DNA of 12,675 nucleotides. It comes from Stenotrophobium sp040387055. GTDB taxonomy: Bacteria > Pseudomonadota > Gammaproteobacteria > Nevskiales > Nevskiaceae. The stretch lies in NCBI GenBank assembly GCA_040387055.1, contig JAZKEM010000216.1, positions 1-12,675 of the forward strand, in the 5' to 3' direction. The notes below the pieces were generated by a model. It had not been told where the DNA came from and searched no databases. It saw nothing but the letters and a program-made list of their open reading frames with translations. Positions 6,921 to 12,674 of this stretch are shown one piece after another. The position numbers and the translations under genes were made by a program. Position 1 is the stretch's first letter. Every line of letters starts with the position of its first letter.

Positions 6921-7532
6921 TCAGGCCGCCAGACCGACAGCGGTTTTCGTGAAAGGGACAAACCCAGGCAGATGCTCAACTGCGCTTAGCCAAGTGCGGA
7001 CATTTGCGTAGGCCGAGAGATCAACGTTTCCTTCATTGGCGCGTGCGATGTAGCTATAGAGCGCGACATCGGCAACGGTTGGTTTGGAGCCTGTGATCCA
7101 TTTGCGGTCAGCGAGTTCGTCGTTGATGACCTTGAGCACGGCGTGGGCGCGGGCAATGACTTCTTCGGCATTGAACTTGGCGCCAAAGACGGTGATGAGG
7201 CGAGCGGCAGCAGGCCCAAAAGCGATCTGGCCTGCAGCAACAGACAGCCAGCGTTGTATGGCAGCCGCTTCGACAGGGGATTCAGGCAGCCATTCGCTCT
7301 TGCCGAACTTCTTTGCGGCGTAAATCAGAATGCCATTGGAATCGGCAATGATGGTTTCACCATCAACCAGTACAGGAACCTGACCAAACCGATTCAGCTT
7401 GAGGAACTCTGGAGCCTTGTGAGCGCCTTTAGCGAGATCCACTTCAATCAACTCGACCGCTTGACCGATCAGCGAGAAAAACAGCACGGCGCGGTGAGAG
7501 TGGCCAGACAAAGGGTGGACATACAGTTTCAT
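6921..7532 (-). CDS. Glutathione S-transferase
   Basis: A 203-residue cytosolic GST of normal length. The N-terminal thioredoxin-like domain (about 1-78) shows MKLYVHPLSGHSHRA, the cis-proline segment QVPVL (51-55) and the glutathione-binding ADSNGI turn (63-68, in place of the common E-S-x-A-I). The C-terminal helical domain (about 88-200) carries KPTVADVALYSY, the N-capping box. Catalytic contact is probably by Ser/His near residues 9-12, as in bacterial GSTs, but I cannot be certain. The start at 7532 is favoured by CGGAGAA eight bases upstream; the frame stays open to 7586 without GST-like sequence. It is the first gene of the minus-strand cluster, and the promoter is expected in 7533-7743. 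Confidence 0.93.
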   Translation of the reverse strand: MKLYVHPLSGHSHRAVLFFSLIGQAVELIEVDLAKGAHKAPEFLKLNRFGQVPVLVDGETIIADSNGILIYAAKKFGKSEWLPESPVEAAAIQRWLSVAAGQIAFGPAAARLITVFGAKFNAEEVIARAHAVLKVINDELADRKWITGSKPTVADVALYSYIARANEGNVDLSAYANVRTWLSAVEHLPGFVPFTKTAVGLAA

Positions 7533-7559
7533 GGTGAATTCTCCGTGGCTTTTGATGCC

Positions 7560-7574
7560 CCGGAAAGAGTCCGG
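7560..7574. promoter_or_regulatory. Candidate operator upstream of the GST operon
   Basis: CCGGA, five bases and TCCGG form a perfect dyad 28-42 bases upstream of the GST start codon, in the spacer that must hold the operon's promoter. The half-sites are shorter than a typical LysR box (T-N11-A), so binding by the local LysR regulator is only a possibility. Confidence 0.3.
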
Positions 7575-7696
7575 ATGGCGATGCAAAGCTTAGAGAGCCA
7601 GTCGCATGCTTAGAATCACCGTCGTGCGCAATGCACTATGTCGCAGATTGGAGGTAATGCCGGTCAAGCCAAACCCATCACCCGCAGCTTCGGGTT

Positions 7697-7715
7697 GCCA
7701 GACTCGCATTAATTT
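7697..7715 (+). repeat. Half copy (D) of the dispersed hairpin repeat
   Basis: GCCAGACTCGCATTAATTT matches the left arm of copy C in 18 of 19 positions, but no complementary right arm follows. A run of seven A's (seven T's on the minus strand) comes just after, and a small ACCCG/CGGGT hairpin (7680-7695) just before. Because it lies downstream of the SET gene, it may be a degenerate terminator remnant. Confidence 0.55.
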
Positions 7716-7743
7716 CAAAAAAACCGACTGCGGCGTCTTGATT

Positions 7744-8166
7744 TCAGATCGTGCCACGGCAGTTTGGAGCCTTGCATCTGCAGGGCATTCCGTCTGGATG
7801 TGGCGTTTCCACATAGTCCACGGTGAGCTCGGAACCCGCCTTTATGCGGCGCAGGGTATAAACCTCAATCCGGCCCGCAATGATTCGTAAATAGCAGTTG
7901 GGCTGACAGCTATGGTTCATGTCCTTGAATGAATTTGCTTGGGAAATATCAAGGCTGAACTTGTCGTCTAGTGCAACGAGGAAGATCTTTTCCAACTGAG
8001 CGACTTGCTTCCAAGCCACGCTGTTCTTGACGCGTGTTCCTGAGATCTCACCTACTTTGCGGCGGGACGGTAAGTTGCTCAGGGTATGCAGTCCACGCCC
8101 GTTGATTGGGCTTTTGCGAACTACAAAATGGAATCCTCGGCTTTGCATTTTCGAATTGTGGCGCAT
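7744..8166 (-). CDS. Short SET-domain protein (putative lysine methyltransferase)
   Basis: A 140-residue stand-alone SET domain. Visible motifs in order: S-x-x-x-G-R-G-L near residues 19-26 (S-adenosylmethionine-binding start), NHSCQPN at 84-90, GSELTVDY at 111-118 with the catalytic-pocket Tyr, and a post-SET C-x-C-x4-C (C129, C131, C136) that would bind zinc with the Cys of NHSC. This is the complete core set for a SAM-dependent protein-lysine methyltransferase; it lacks the pre-SET domain of eukaryotic enzymes, as bacterial versions usually do. The target is unknown. The start is uncertain: neither the first Met (8166) nor Met7 (8148) has a clear ribosome binding site. It is on the same strand as the ferritin-like gene, but the terminator at 8205-8262 separates them, leaving about 40 bases for a promoter. 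Confidence 0.9.
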   Translation of the reverse strand: MRHNSKMQSRGFHFVVRKSPINGRGLHTLSNLPSRRKVGEISGTRVKNSVAWKQVAQLEKIFLVALDDKFSLDISQANSFKDMNHSCQPNCYLRIIAGRIEVYTLRRIKAGSELTVDYVETPHPDGMPCRCKAPNCRGTI

Positions 8167-8204
8167 TGCATGGATATCGTGAAGCGCCGTCTGAAACTTA
8201 AGGC

Positions 8205-8262
8205 AAATAAAAGGGCCGGGCTTACATTGATTTTAATCAATGCGAGCCCGGCCCTTATTTTG
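8205..8262. terminator. Bidirectional terminator, hairpin repeat copy B
   Basis: AAGGGCCGGGCT (8211-8222) pairs perfectly with AGCCCGGCCCTT (8245-8256). Inside this, CATTGATT pairs with AATCAATG after a two-base TA/CG irregularity. An A-rich run on the left and TTATTTT on the right make it a rho-independent terminator in either direction. It lies 17 bases past the ferritin-like stop. Confidence 0.85.
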
Positions 8263-8278
8263 TGAAACGATTTCTGGA

Positions 8279-8872
8279 TTAACGCATCGTGCCGCGAGCA
8301 TGTTCGGCGCGTGCAGCACCGATCGCGGTTTTGACATGCTTTCTCTCTTCGGGAGGAGGCAGAACGGCACGCAGGCCTAAGGATTCAAGCCACAGTTCTC
8401 GACACCAGCCTTTGGTGTGATAGAGATGCTCGTCTTCTTCGTCTTCCACTTCTTCACTAGCAGCCTTTAGTACTTTGGCTTCTATGCCGCCCACCTTTTT
8501 GGCGCATGCGCCGATCAATTCCCAATTGAGGTGATCTTTGGTTTCTGCAAGAACAACGCATTCACATGCGACAAGTTCTGCGGCGACGGAATTGCCAGCT
8601 TTCAATGCTGCATTCATTGCCTTGACCAGCGCGGCACCGAGATCGTGAACAATTTGGCGTCCAGGGGATTTTTCTGCGACGTCTAAACCGAGTTGTTCGA
8701 ACACATTCGTCAGCACTTCGACATGATGCTTCGTCTGATCCAGATATTTGCTCCACTCTTCACGCAAATCGTCATTCACAGCGCATTGCACTGCGGTTGT
8801 ATAGACCTCAACTCCTCCGCGTTCGTGTTCGAGAGATTGAATCAGCAGTTCCTTCAATTGAGTGTTTTTCAT
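8279..8872 (-). CDS. Ferritin-like helical-bundle protein
   Basis: A 197-residue, strongly helical, acidic protein with the spacing of a ferritin-like four-helix bundle. Candidate metal ligands are E15/H16/E17 in helix 1, H49/H50 in helix 2, E104/E110/H114 (AETKDHLNWE) in helix 3 and E145-H149-H152 (EDEHLYHTKG) in helix 4, the E...ExxH type of diiron site. It could be an iron-storing, peroxide-consuming or stress protein; I do not recognise a named subfamily. The tail after about residue 165 is basic and probably unstructured. Start is secure: GGAGG lies five bases upstream of the ATG. It is transcribed divergently from the membrane-protein gene at 9102, with a 229-base shared upstream region, and ends at a strong terminator. 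Confidence 0.72.
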   Translation of the reverse strand: MKNTQLKELLIQSLEHERGGVEVYTTAVQCAVNDDLREEWSKYLDQTKHHVEVLTNVFEQLGLDVAEKSPGRQIVHDLGAALVKAMNAALKAGNSVAAELVACECVVLAETKDHLNWELIGACAKKVGGIEAKVLKAASEEVEDEEDEHLYHTKGWCRELWLESLGLRAVLPPPEERKHVKTAIGAARAEHARGTMR

Positions 8873-9101
8873 AGAGCCTCCAGTGGCATTTAGTCGACTC
8901 TGATCTACAGGTCGTTAGCAGACCAACCTTGGACGCATTCATCGTAATGGTCTGTTTGATGTCGCACAGAGAGAGGTCTGCCGCAGGGGCGCAAGTCAAT
9001 GCGCGAGAACACACAGACGCATGCAGTGATCGTCACTACTGTTCAGCCACTTGCAATCAAGTCTTCTCGTAATTTCACGAGTCGAGGATCAAAGGTGATC
9101 T

Positions 9102-10001
9102 ATGAGCAGAACAGCTGAAGAGTTATCGGCAATAAACCAGCTGAATGACGCAATTCGTCATTCCCCACGTGCTTTAAGCGCTGTTTCATGGGGCGCAGTT
9201 TTCGCAGGTGCAGTGGGTGCAGCGTCTCTTTCCTTGATTCTGTTGTTTCTCGGAAGTGGGCTTGGCTTGTCTAGTGTTTCGCCGTGGGCACAGGATGGTG
9301 TTGGTGCTGCGACATTTGGAGTATCAGCGATCCTCTGGATTTCTTTTACCCAGTTGGCAGCTTCCGGTGTAGGTGGTTATCTCGCGGGCCGATTGCGTTC
9401 TAGGTGGTTGGGCGCACCAGAAGACGAAGTTTATTTTCGTGATACCGCGCATGGCTTTCTTGCTTGGGGTGTTGCGACGCTGTTGACTGCTGCGCTACTC
9501 AGTTCGGTGATTGGCTCGACGCTTCGCGGTGGAAGTGAGGTCTTGGCTTCTGCAGCAGGCGGCGCTGTCAGCGCTGCCGCAATCAGTGATAAGCACACGA
9601 ATAAAGACAGCGAAGCTTCGAATGGCTACTTCATCGATTCAATGTTCAGAAGCAATGCCAGTAAGAAACCTGATGCTGATGAATCTTCCGCTGCGACGCT
9701 TGCAGAGGCCGGACGGATTTTTAGCAATAGCGCTAGTACCGGTGTTTTGCCTGCTGATGACCATGCTTATCTCACGCAACTGGTGGTTCAGCATACTGAT
9801 CTGAGTCAGGCCGAAGCGCAGAAACGCGTGAGTGAGGCTCAGGCAAAGATGCTTCAGGCTAAAACCGCCGCCAAGGAAGCAGTGGACAAAGCTCGTAAAG
9901 CTTCTGCCTATGCTGCGCTTTGGTTCTTCATATCCCTGCTTCTAGGCGCATTTGTTGCCAGTTACCTCGCCACTTTTGGTGGGCGACTGCGCGATAAGTA
10001 A
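9102..10001 (+). CDS. Four-helix integral membrane protein (type annotated as PhnA-like)
   Basis: A 299-residue inner-membrane protein. Membrane segments are at about residues 27-56 (Gly/Ala-rich, WGAVFAGAVGAASLSL), 72-98, 116-138 and 271-293. A large soluble loop (about 140-268) contains a charged Ala/Lys/Glu helix (DLSQAEAQKRVSEAQAKML...). The WGAVFAGA opening is typical of membrane proteins annotated as PhnA-like in other proteobacteria; the label carries no proven function. AAAGGTG at 9091-9097 supports the start, and a CTCGT/ACGAG dyad lies at 9066-9081 just upstream. It is followed after 30 bases by a 24-residue peptide gene with its own ribosome binding site, probably cotranscribed, and is divergent from the ferritin-like gene. 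Confidence 0.8.
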   Translation: MSRTAEELSAINQLNDAIRHSPRALSAVSWGAVFAGAVGAASLSLILLFLGSGLGLSSVSPWAQDGVGAATFGVSAILWISFTQLAASGVGGYLAGRLRSRWLGAPEDEVYFRDTAHGFLAWGVATLLTAALLSSVIGSTLRGGSEVLASAAGGAVSAAAISDKHTNKDSEASNGYFIDSMFRSNASKKPDADESSAATLAEAGRIFSNSASTGVLPADDHAYLTQLVVQHTDLSQAEAQKRVSEAQAKMLQAKTAAKEAVDKARKASAYAALWFFISLLLGAFVASYLATFGGRLRDK

Positions 10002-10031
10002 ATTCTTTCTGCACTTCAACAGGAGACAGTC

Positions 10032-10106
10032 ATGCGTTCAATACTACTGCTGCTTTTAGGAATCCCTCTTCCTATCGTCATTCTGATCGCGCTATTTGTG
10101 CGCTGA
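10032..10106 (+). CDS. 24-residue single-span membrane peptide
   Basis: A very short reading frame from ATG 10032 to TGA 10104-10106, preceded by AGGAGA at 10021-10026 with good spacing. The peptide begins MRSILLLL, continues with a Gly-Ile-Pro-Leu-Pro bend and an Ile/Leu/Val/Ala-rich stretch, and ends in Val-Arg; it is hydrophobic nearly throughout with an Arg near each end, so it should span the membrane once. It lies 30 bases behind the four-helix membrane-protein gene and just ahead of terminator hairpins. It could be an accessory subunit of the upstream protein or a stress-induced small protein; this is inference. Confidence 0.65.
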   Translation: MRSILLLLLGIPLPIVILIALFVR

Positions 10107-10121
10107 GAATGCTTTGCAAAC

Positions 10122-10149
10122 GCGGCGACCTGATTATCTGGGTCGCCGC
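10122..10149 (+). terminator. Hairpin after the small peptide gene
   Basis: GCGGCGACC and GGTCGCCGC form a perfect 9-base G/C-rich stem with a 10-base loop, 15 bases past the peptide stop. The tail (AACTTTATAAAAT) has only a short T run, so it may be a weak terminator or an mRNA-stabilising stem acting with the stronger hairpin at 10161-10213. Confidence 0.6.
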
Positions 10150-10160
10150 AACTTTATAAA

Positions 10161-10213
10161 ATAAAAAGGCCAGACTCGCATTGATTTAAAGAAATGCGAG
10201 TCTGGCCCTTTTA
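10161..10213. terminator. Bidirectional terminator, hairpin repeat copy C
   Basis: GGCCAGACTCGCATT (10168-10182) pairs perfectly over 15 bases with 10193-10207 around a GATTTAAAGA loop. AAAAA on the left and CTTTT on the right allow termination in both directions. It separates the plus-strand membrane protein/peptide unit from the minus-strand lipoprotein gene that converges on it. Confidence 0.88.
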
Positions 10214-10255
10214 GTTTGCGACTCAAGACTTGGCTTAAGCCGTCATGTTTTCAGC

Positions 10256-10867
10256 TTATTTGCGTTCTGGTTTCTTCGCTGCAGATCGGGCGTTTTCTAG
10301 TTTTTGCTCGATCGCTGTCAACGCTTGAATTTGCGCTTTTACATCTGCCAGTTGTTCATTTAAGTCTTTCGTGTCGTGGGAAAGTGCTTTTACCTTGCCT
10401 TCCAAATCGTATGTGCGCTTTGCCCCTTCCAGTCTTATTCTCAAATACATCCGAATCACTTGCGGAAGCGAGCCTGAGTTGGACTGAAGTTCTTCGATTA
10501 TTTTCTGTGCTTTGATGAGATCAGCACGCGAGTGCCCTGGTGTGGTCAGCACGAGTGCTAAGCGCATTTTATTTCTTTCTGAGGGCTCAGCATCGTATTG
10601 CTGCAGAACCTGCGCATTCAAACTCTTTTGAGTTGCAGCATCCGCCACAAGAATTTGCTCTCTCAGCATCAAAAGATCTTCAAGCTGAGCAACTGTTTTG
10701 TGGTCGTCGGAAAGCGACAGCGATACTTCTTCAGTGAGCAAAACAGGTTTCGCGATTGGCACTGCTACTGTTGGCTCGCAGCTTGTTAAGAAAAGACAAA
10801 GCAAGGTGAGCGAGGGCAGTAAAACCAGACTGGATTGCAATGTCCAAATTACGCGTGCTGCTTTCAT
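10256..10867 (-). CDS. Coiled-coil lipoprotein, QseG/YfhG-like in its C-terminal region
   Basis: A 203-residue predicted lipoprotein. A hydrophobic signal (about residues 7-27) ends in the lipobox L-T-S-C with Cys30; the next residue is Glu, so outer-membrane sorting is plausible. Residues about 55-150 are helical, with the LALVLTTPGHSRADLIKAQKIIEEL block. Residues about 152-192 form a coiled coil ending LTAIEQKLENA, the pattern seen in QseG/YfhG lipoproteins, which work beside the GlrK/QseE sensor kinase. No kinase or response-regulator gene is adjacent here: upstream is a 314-base spacer, downstream a convergent terminator. The ribosome binding site is weak (GGGAAACT). The family link is tentative. 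Confidence 0.72.
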   Translation of the reverse strand: MKAARVIWTLQSSLVLLPSLTLLCLFLTSCEPTVAVPIAKPVLLTEEVSLSLSDDHKTVAQLEDLLMLREQILVADAATQKSLNAQVLQQYDAEPSERNKMRLALVLTTPGHSRADLIKAQKIIEELQSNSGSLPQVIRMYLRIRLEGAKRTYDLEGKVKALSHDTKDLNEQLADVKAQIQALTAIEQKLENARSAAKKPERK

Positions 10868-11181
10868 GAAGAGTTTCCCAATAGAGTTGTTTTTGTTTAG
10901 GACGGTAGACGCGGAAAACCGGCGGCACCGTGACTAAAACGTATCTCGATCAGGATTTATGCAGTGAATGCAGAGAAAGGCTGAGAAAGCATCCACACAG
11001 TAACACTAGAGGCTATGGCCCGTATTGGCGCTTGCTGCCGATCTCACACTATGTTCGATGAGCAACAGACACGAAGGGTCTCTGAATTCATAGTCGGCAT
11101 GTGGCAATGCGACCCGACTTTCTAACGTCAGTGTTGTAGTGCCATTCGACGTTTTAAAACAGTCAGGCAGCGGAGATAGCT
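10868..11181. other. Intergenic region between divergent genes
   Basis: This 314-base stretch should hold promoters for the minus-strand lipoprotein gene and the plus-strand small membrane protein. A perfect palindrome GTTTTAAAAC lies at 11151-11160, about 20 bases before the plus-strand start. A plus-strand frame from ATG 11015 is short and its AGAGG is only two bases from the ATG, so I do not call it. I see no RNA gene or repeat here. Confidence 0.4.
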
Positions 11182-11424
11182 ATGAATCAGCATGCAAGTA
11201 TTTCTACAGAACAGCCGGCACAGAAGGCCATCATGTTTCTGGTTTCTGGCCTGATATTGATCTCGCTCGCCTATGTCAGCCCAGTGTTCTGGATGACAGT
11301 GCTGTGCCTTTTCTTGTTTGCGATAGCGGCGATTAGGGCCGGAGCACAACTTGCGGAAGCAATACTTAGCAGCGAGATCATTGAACAAGATTTTGGACTT
11401 CGACTCGATGAGTCGCAGGATTGA
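11182..11424 (+). CDS. Small two-helix membrane protein, unknown
   Basis: An 80-residue protein with a polar N-terminal arm, two predicted membrane helices (about residues 16-32 and 34-52, split by SPVFW) and a C-terminal amphipathic, acidic tail of about 28 residues (EAILSSEIIEQDFGLRL). Both ends probably face the same side. CGGAG at 11171-11175 is well placed before the ATG. No family is recognised. It has no close partner: the upstream neighbour is divergent and the next gene starts about 120 bases downstream. Confidence 0.65.
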   Translation: MNQHASISTEQPAQKAIMFLVSGLILISLAYVSPVFWMTVLCLFLFAIAAIRAGAQLAEAILSSEIIEQDFGLRLDESQD

Positions 11425-11546
11425 GCTCGTCGCCTCAGCCGGGAACACGCGTCTTGGTAAACGTATACAAGCGCCTCGCCCAACAGAAGCCAAAAGAGTG
11501 TTTTAATTGCCGCTACTAGGCAGTTACATTGTTTTAGGCATGCAAG

Positions 11547-12047
11547 ATGAGTGCGGTTACCAGCTTTAATCCCATCTCAAATTTATCCGCGCGAGTGCTG
11601 GTTTTGGGCAGCATGCCCGGTGTGCTTTCCCTCAAAGCGAACCAGTATTACGCCCATCCACGCAATGCGTTCTGGCCCATCATGGCAAGCGTTTATGGTT
11701 TCGACGCTGAATCGCCATATGAAAATCGTGTGGAGAAACTCAAGGCTTCGGGCGTTGCGCTATGGGATGTACTGCATAGCTGTATCCGACCCGGAAGTTT
11801 GGACAGTGCGATTGAAGCCGGGTCCCGAGTGCCCAATGACTTCTTGTCCTTCTTTCAGCAGCATCCTCAGATCAAGCGCGTGATCTTCAATGGCGCTGAG
11901 GCGGAAAAGAGTTTTAACACTTACGTTCTGCCTCACCTGAAAGTCAGCGGAATCACTTTCACGCGACTGCCATCCTCTAGTCCCGCGCATGCCGTTTCTC
12001 TAGAGCAAAAGATTTCGGCATGGCGAGCGGTGCTTCAACTAGCGTGA
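11547..12047 (+). CDS. DNA-deoxyinosine (hypoxanthine) glycosylase, UDG superfamily family 6
   Basis: A 166-residue base-excision repair enzyme that removes hypoxanthine, formed by adenine deamination, from DNA. Motif 1 is GSMPGVLSL (21-29) followed by the family signature QYYAHPRNAFWPI; Asn40 in HPRNAFW matches the Asn described as catalytic in this family. The later LPSSSPAHA segment is the DNA-intercalation/motif 2 region, where many relatives have PANA. Length is typical. It is cytoplasmic and probably monocistronic. The ribosome binding site before ATG 11547 is weak (TTTAGGCA). Its stop codon is one base from the stop of the convergent HopJ gene, with no terminator between them. Confidence 0.93.
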   Translation: MSAVTSFNPISNLSARVLVLGSMPGVLSLKANQYYAHPRNAFWPIMASVYGFDAESPYENRVEKLKASGVALWDVLHSCIRPGSLDSAIEAGSRVPNDFLSFFQQHPQIKRVIFNGAEAEKSFNTYVLPHLKVSGITFTRLPSSSPAHAVSLEQKISAWRAVLQLA

Positions 12048-12048
12048 A

Positions 12049-12393
12049 CTAAAGGGGGCGCAACGCTTCCCCTGTGAAAGCAATCCCGTTCCATCCGCTA
12101 CGCATGAAGGTGCGAATGTTCTGGTGGTCAGTCGCATCTGGATGCTGCAGCACATCTTCACGGTAATAACGACCGAAGCAGGCGAGTGTTTCGTTGACGC
12201 TTAAGTCCTGTAATTTTGCGAACGCAAAAATCTTGCATGAACCGCCATTCTGACCCGCAGCGTTCTCGACCTCGCCGTTACGAAAGGCGGTCGGCGTGTA
12301 TGCGTAATGATCCTCGATGGCCGCGATGGTGTCGGCGAATTCGATCTGATCAGGGGTTTCTTTTAAGCGCTGAAGAAATGTGGGCAGAGACAT
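12049..12393 (-). CDS. HopJ family protein
   Basis: A 114-residue protein matching the HopJ (PF08888) family end to end: MSLPTFLQRLKETPDQIEFADT at the start, YAYTPTAFRNG (30-40), NGGSCKIFAFA (49-59), the LACFGRYYREDVL block and a closing FMRSGWNGIAFTGEAL. The name comes from a Pseudomonas syringae secreted-protein catalogue, but the family is widespread in bacteria that have no host-injection system, so a housekeeping cytoplasmic role is more likely. The start at 12393 is chosen on family length; a GTG at 12447 would add 18 residues without family match. No clear ribosome binding site precedes 12393. It converges on the deoxyinosine glycosylase gene. Confidence 0.9.
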   Translation of the reverse strand: MSLPTFLQRLKETPDQIEFADTIAAIEDHYAYTPTAFRNGEVENAAGQNGGSCKIFAFAKLQDLSVNETLACFGRYYREDVLQHPDATDHQNIRTFMRSGWNGIAFTGEALRPL

Positions 12394-12485
12394 ATAAGGA
12401 GTGGGGTTTAATTGGGGCGCACAGTTTAACCGTGTGCTTATGAACACGCCTCTCTGGTGGGCCGGGTATCTCTACTTTCGCGGAA

Positions 12486-12506
12486 GGCGGGATGCTCCCG
12501 CCCTAC
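12486..12506 (-). repeat. REP element, third copy
   Basis: On the minus strand this is GTAG plus the same palindrome as at 791-811, with the same AGCAT loop. It is single here, upstream of the HopJ gene, and the flanking GAA and GCAA bases also match the copy at 837-857. A copy 11.6 kb from the flhB pair shows that the element is dispersed in this genome. Confidence 0.75.
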
Positions 12507-12542
12507 GCAAGCTGCCGTGATTCGGCCCGAAAAGCGCCCTTG

Positions 12543-12674
12543 TCACGCATGTGACTGACGGCAGAATTTAAAGCAAACACAATCCTTGCAAGAGCTGCAC
12601 TCAGCGATGTCCGTTGAGTAGCAGTCGAGCATGCAGCGCGTACGACAAAAGTCGATGCGACTGCGGCCAGCGTA
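12543..12674 (-). CDS. C-terminal end of a cysteine-rich protein, cut by the window edge
   Basis: A minus-strand open frame enters from the right edge and stops at TGA 12543-12545, giving 43 residues. It holds eight cysteines within 29 residues (spacings 3, 3, 7, 2, 2, 1 and 3 residues between them), including C-S-S-C-K-D-C-V-C, which suggests a metal- or cluster-binding or disulfide-rich small protein. Such density is unlikely in a random frame, but a second minus-strand frame is also open here and reads into the REP. I do not recognise the family. Confidence 0.35.
   Translation of the reverse strand, partial: YAGRSRIDFCRTRCMLDCYSTDIAECSSCKDCVCFKFCRQSHA

Noticed and set aside
6638..6979. 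Minus-strand frame bridging the GST and oxidoreductase genes
   Set aside because: It overlaps both clear coding regions in another frame and has low-complexity shadow composition.
7590..7890. Frames on both strands in the spacer between the GST and SET genes
   Set aside because: Neither has a ribosome binding site or recognisable sequence; one reads through the half hairpin repeat and both overlap the SET gene.
11035..11050. TTGGC...TTGCTGC resembling a sigma-54 promoter
   Set aside because: The distance between the GG and GC elements is too short for the -24/-12 pattern.
11015..11130. Short plus-strand frame with AGAGG just before its ATG
   Set aside because: The Shine-Dalgarno-like bases are only two from the ATG and the peptide shows no coding or membrane character.
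12049..12393. Type III secretion effector locus suggested by the HopJ name
   Set aside because: The family is broad and mostly found without injection systems; the only secretion gene nearby is flagellar flhB at the far end.
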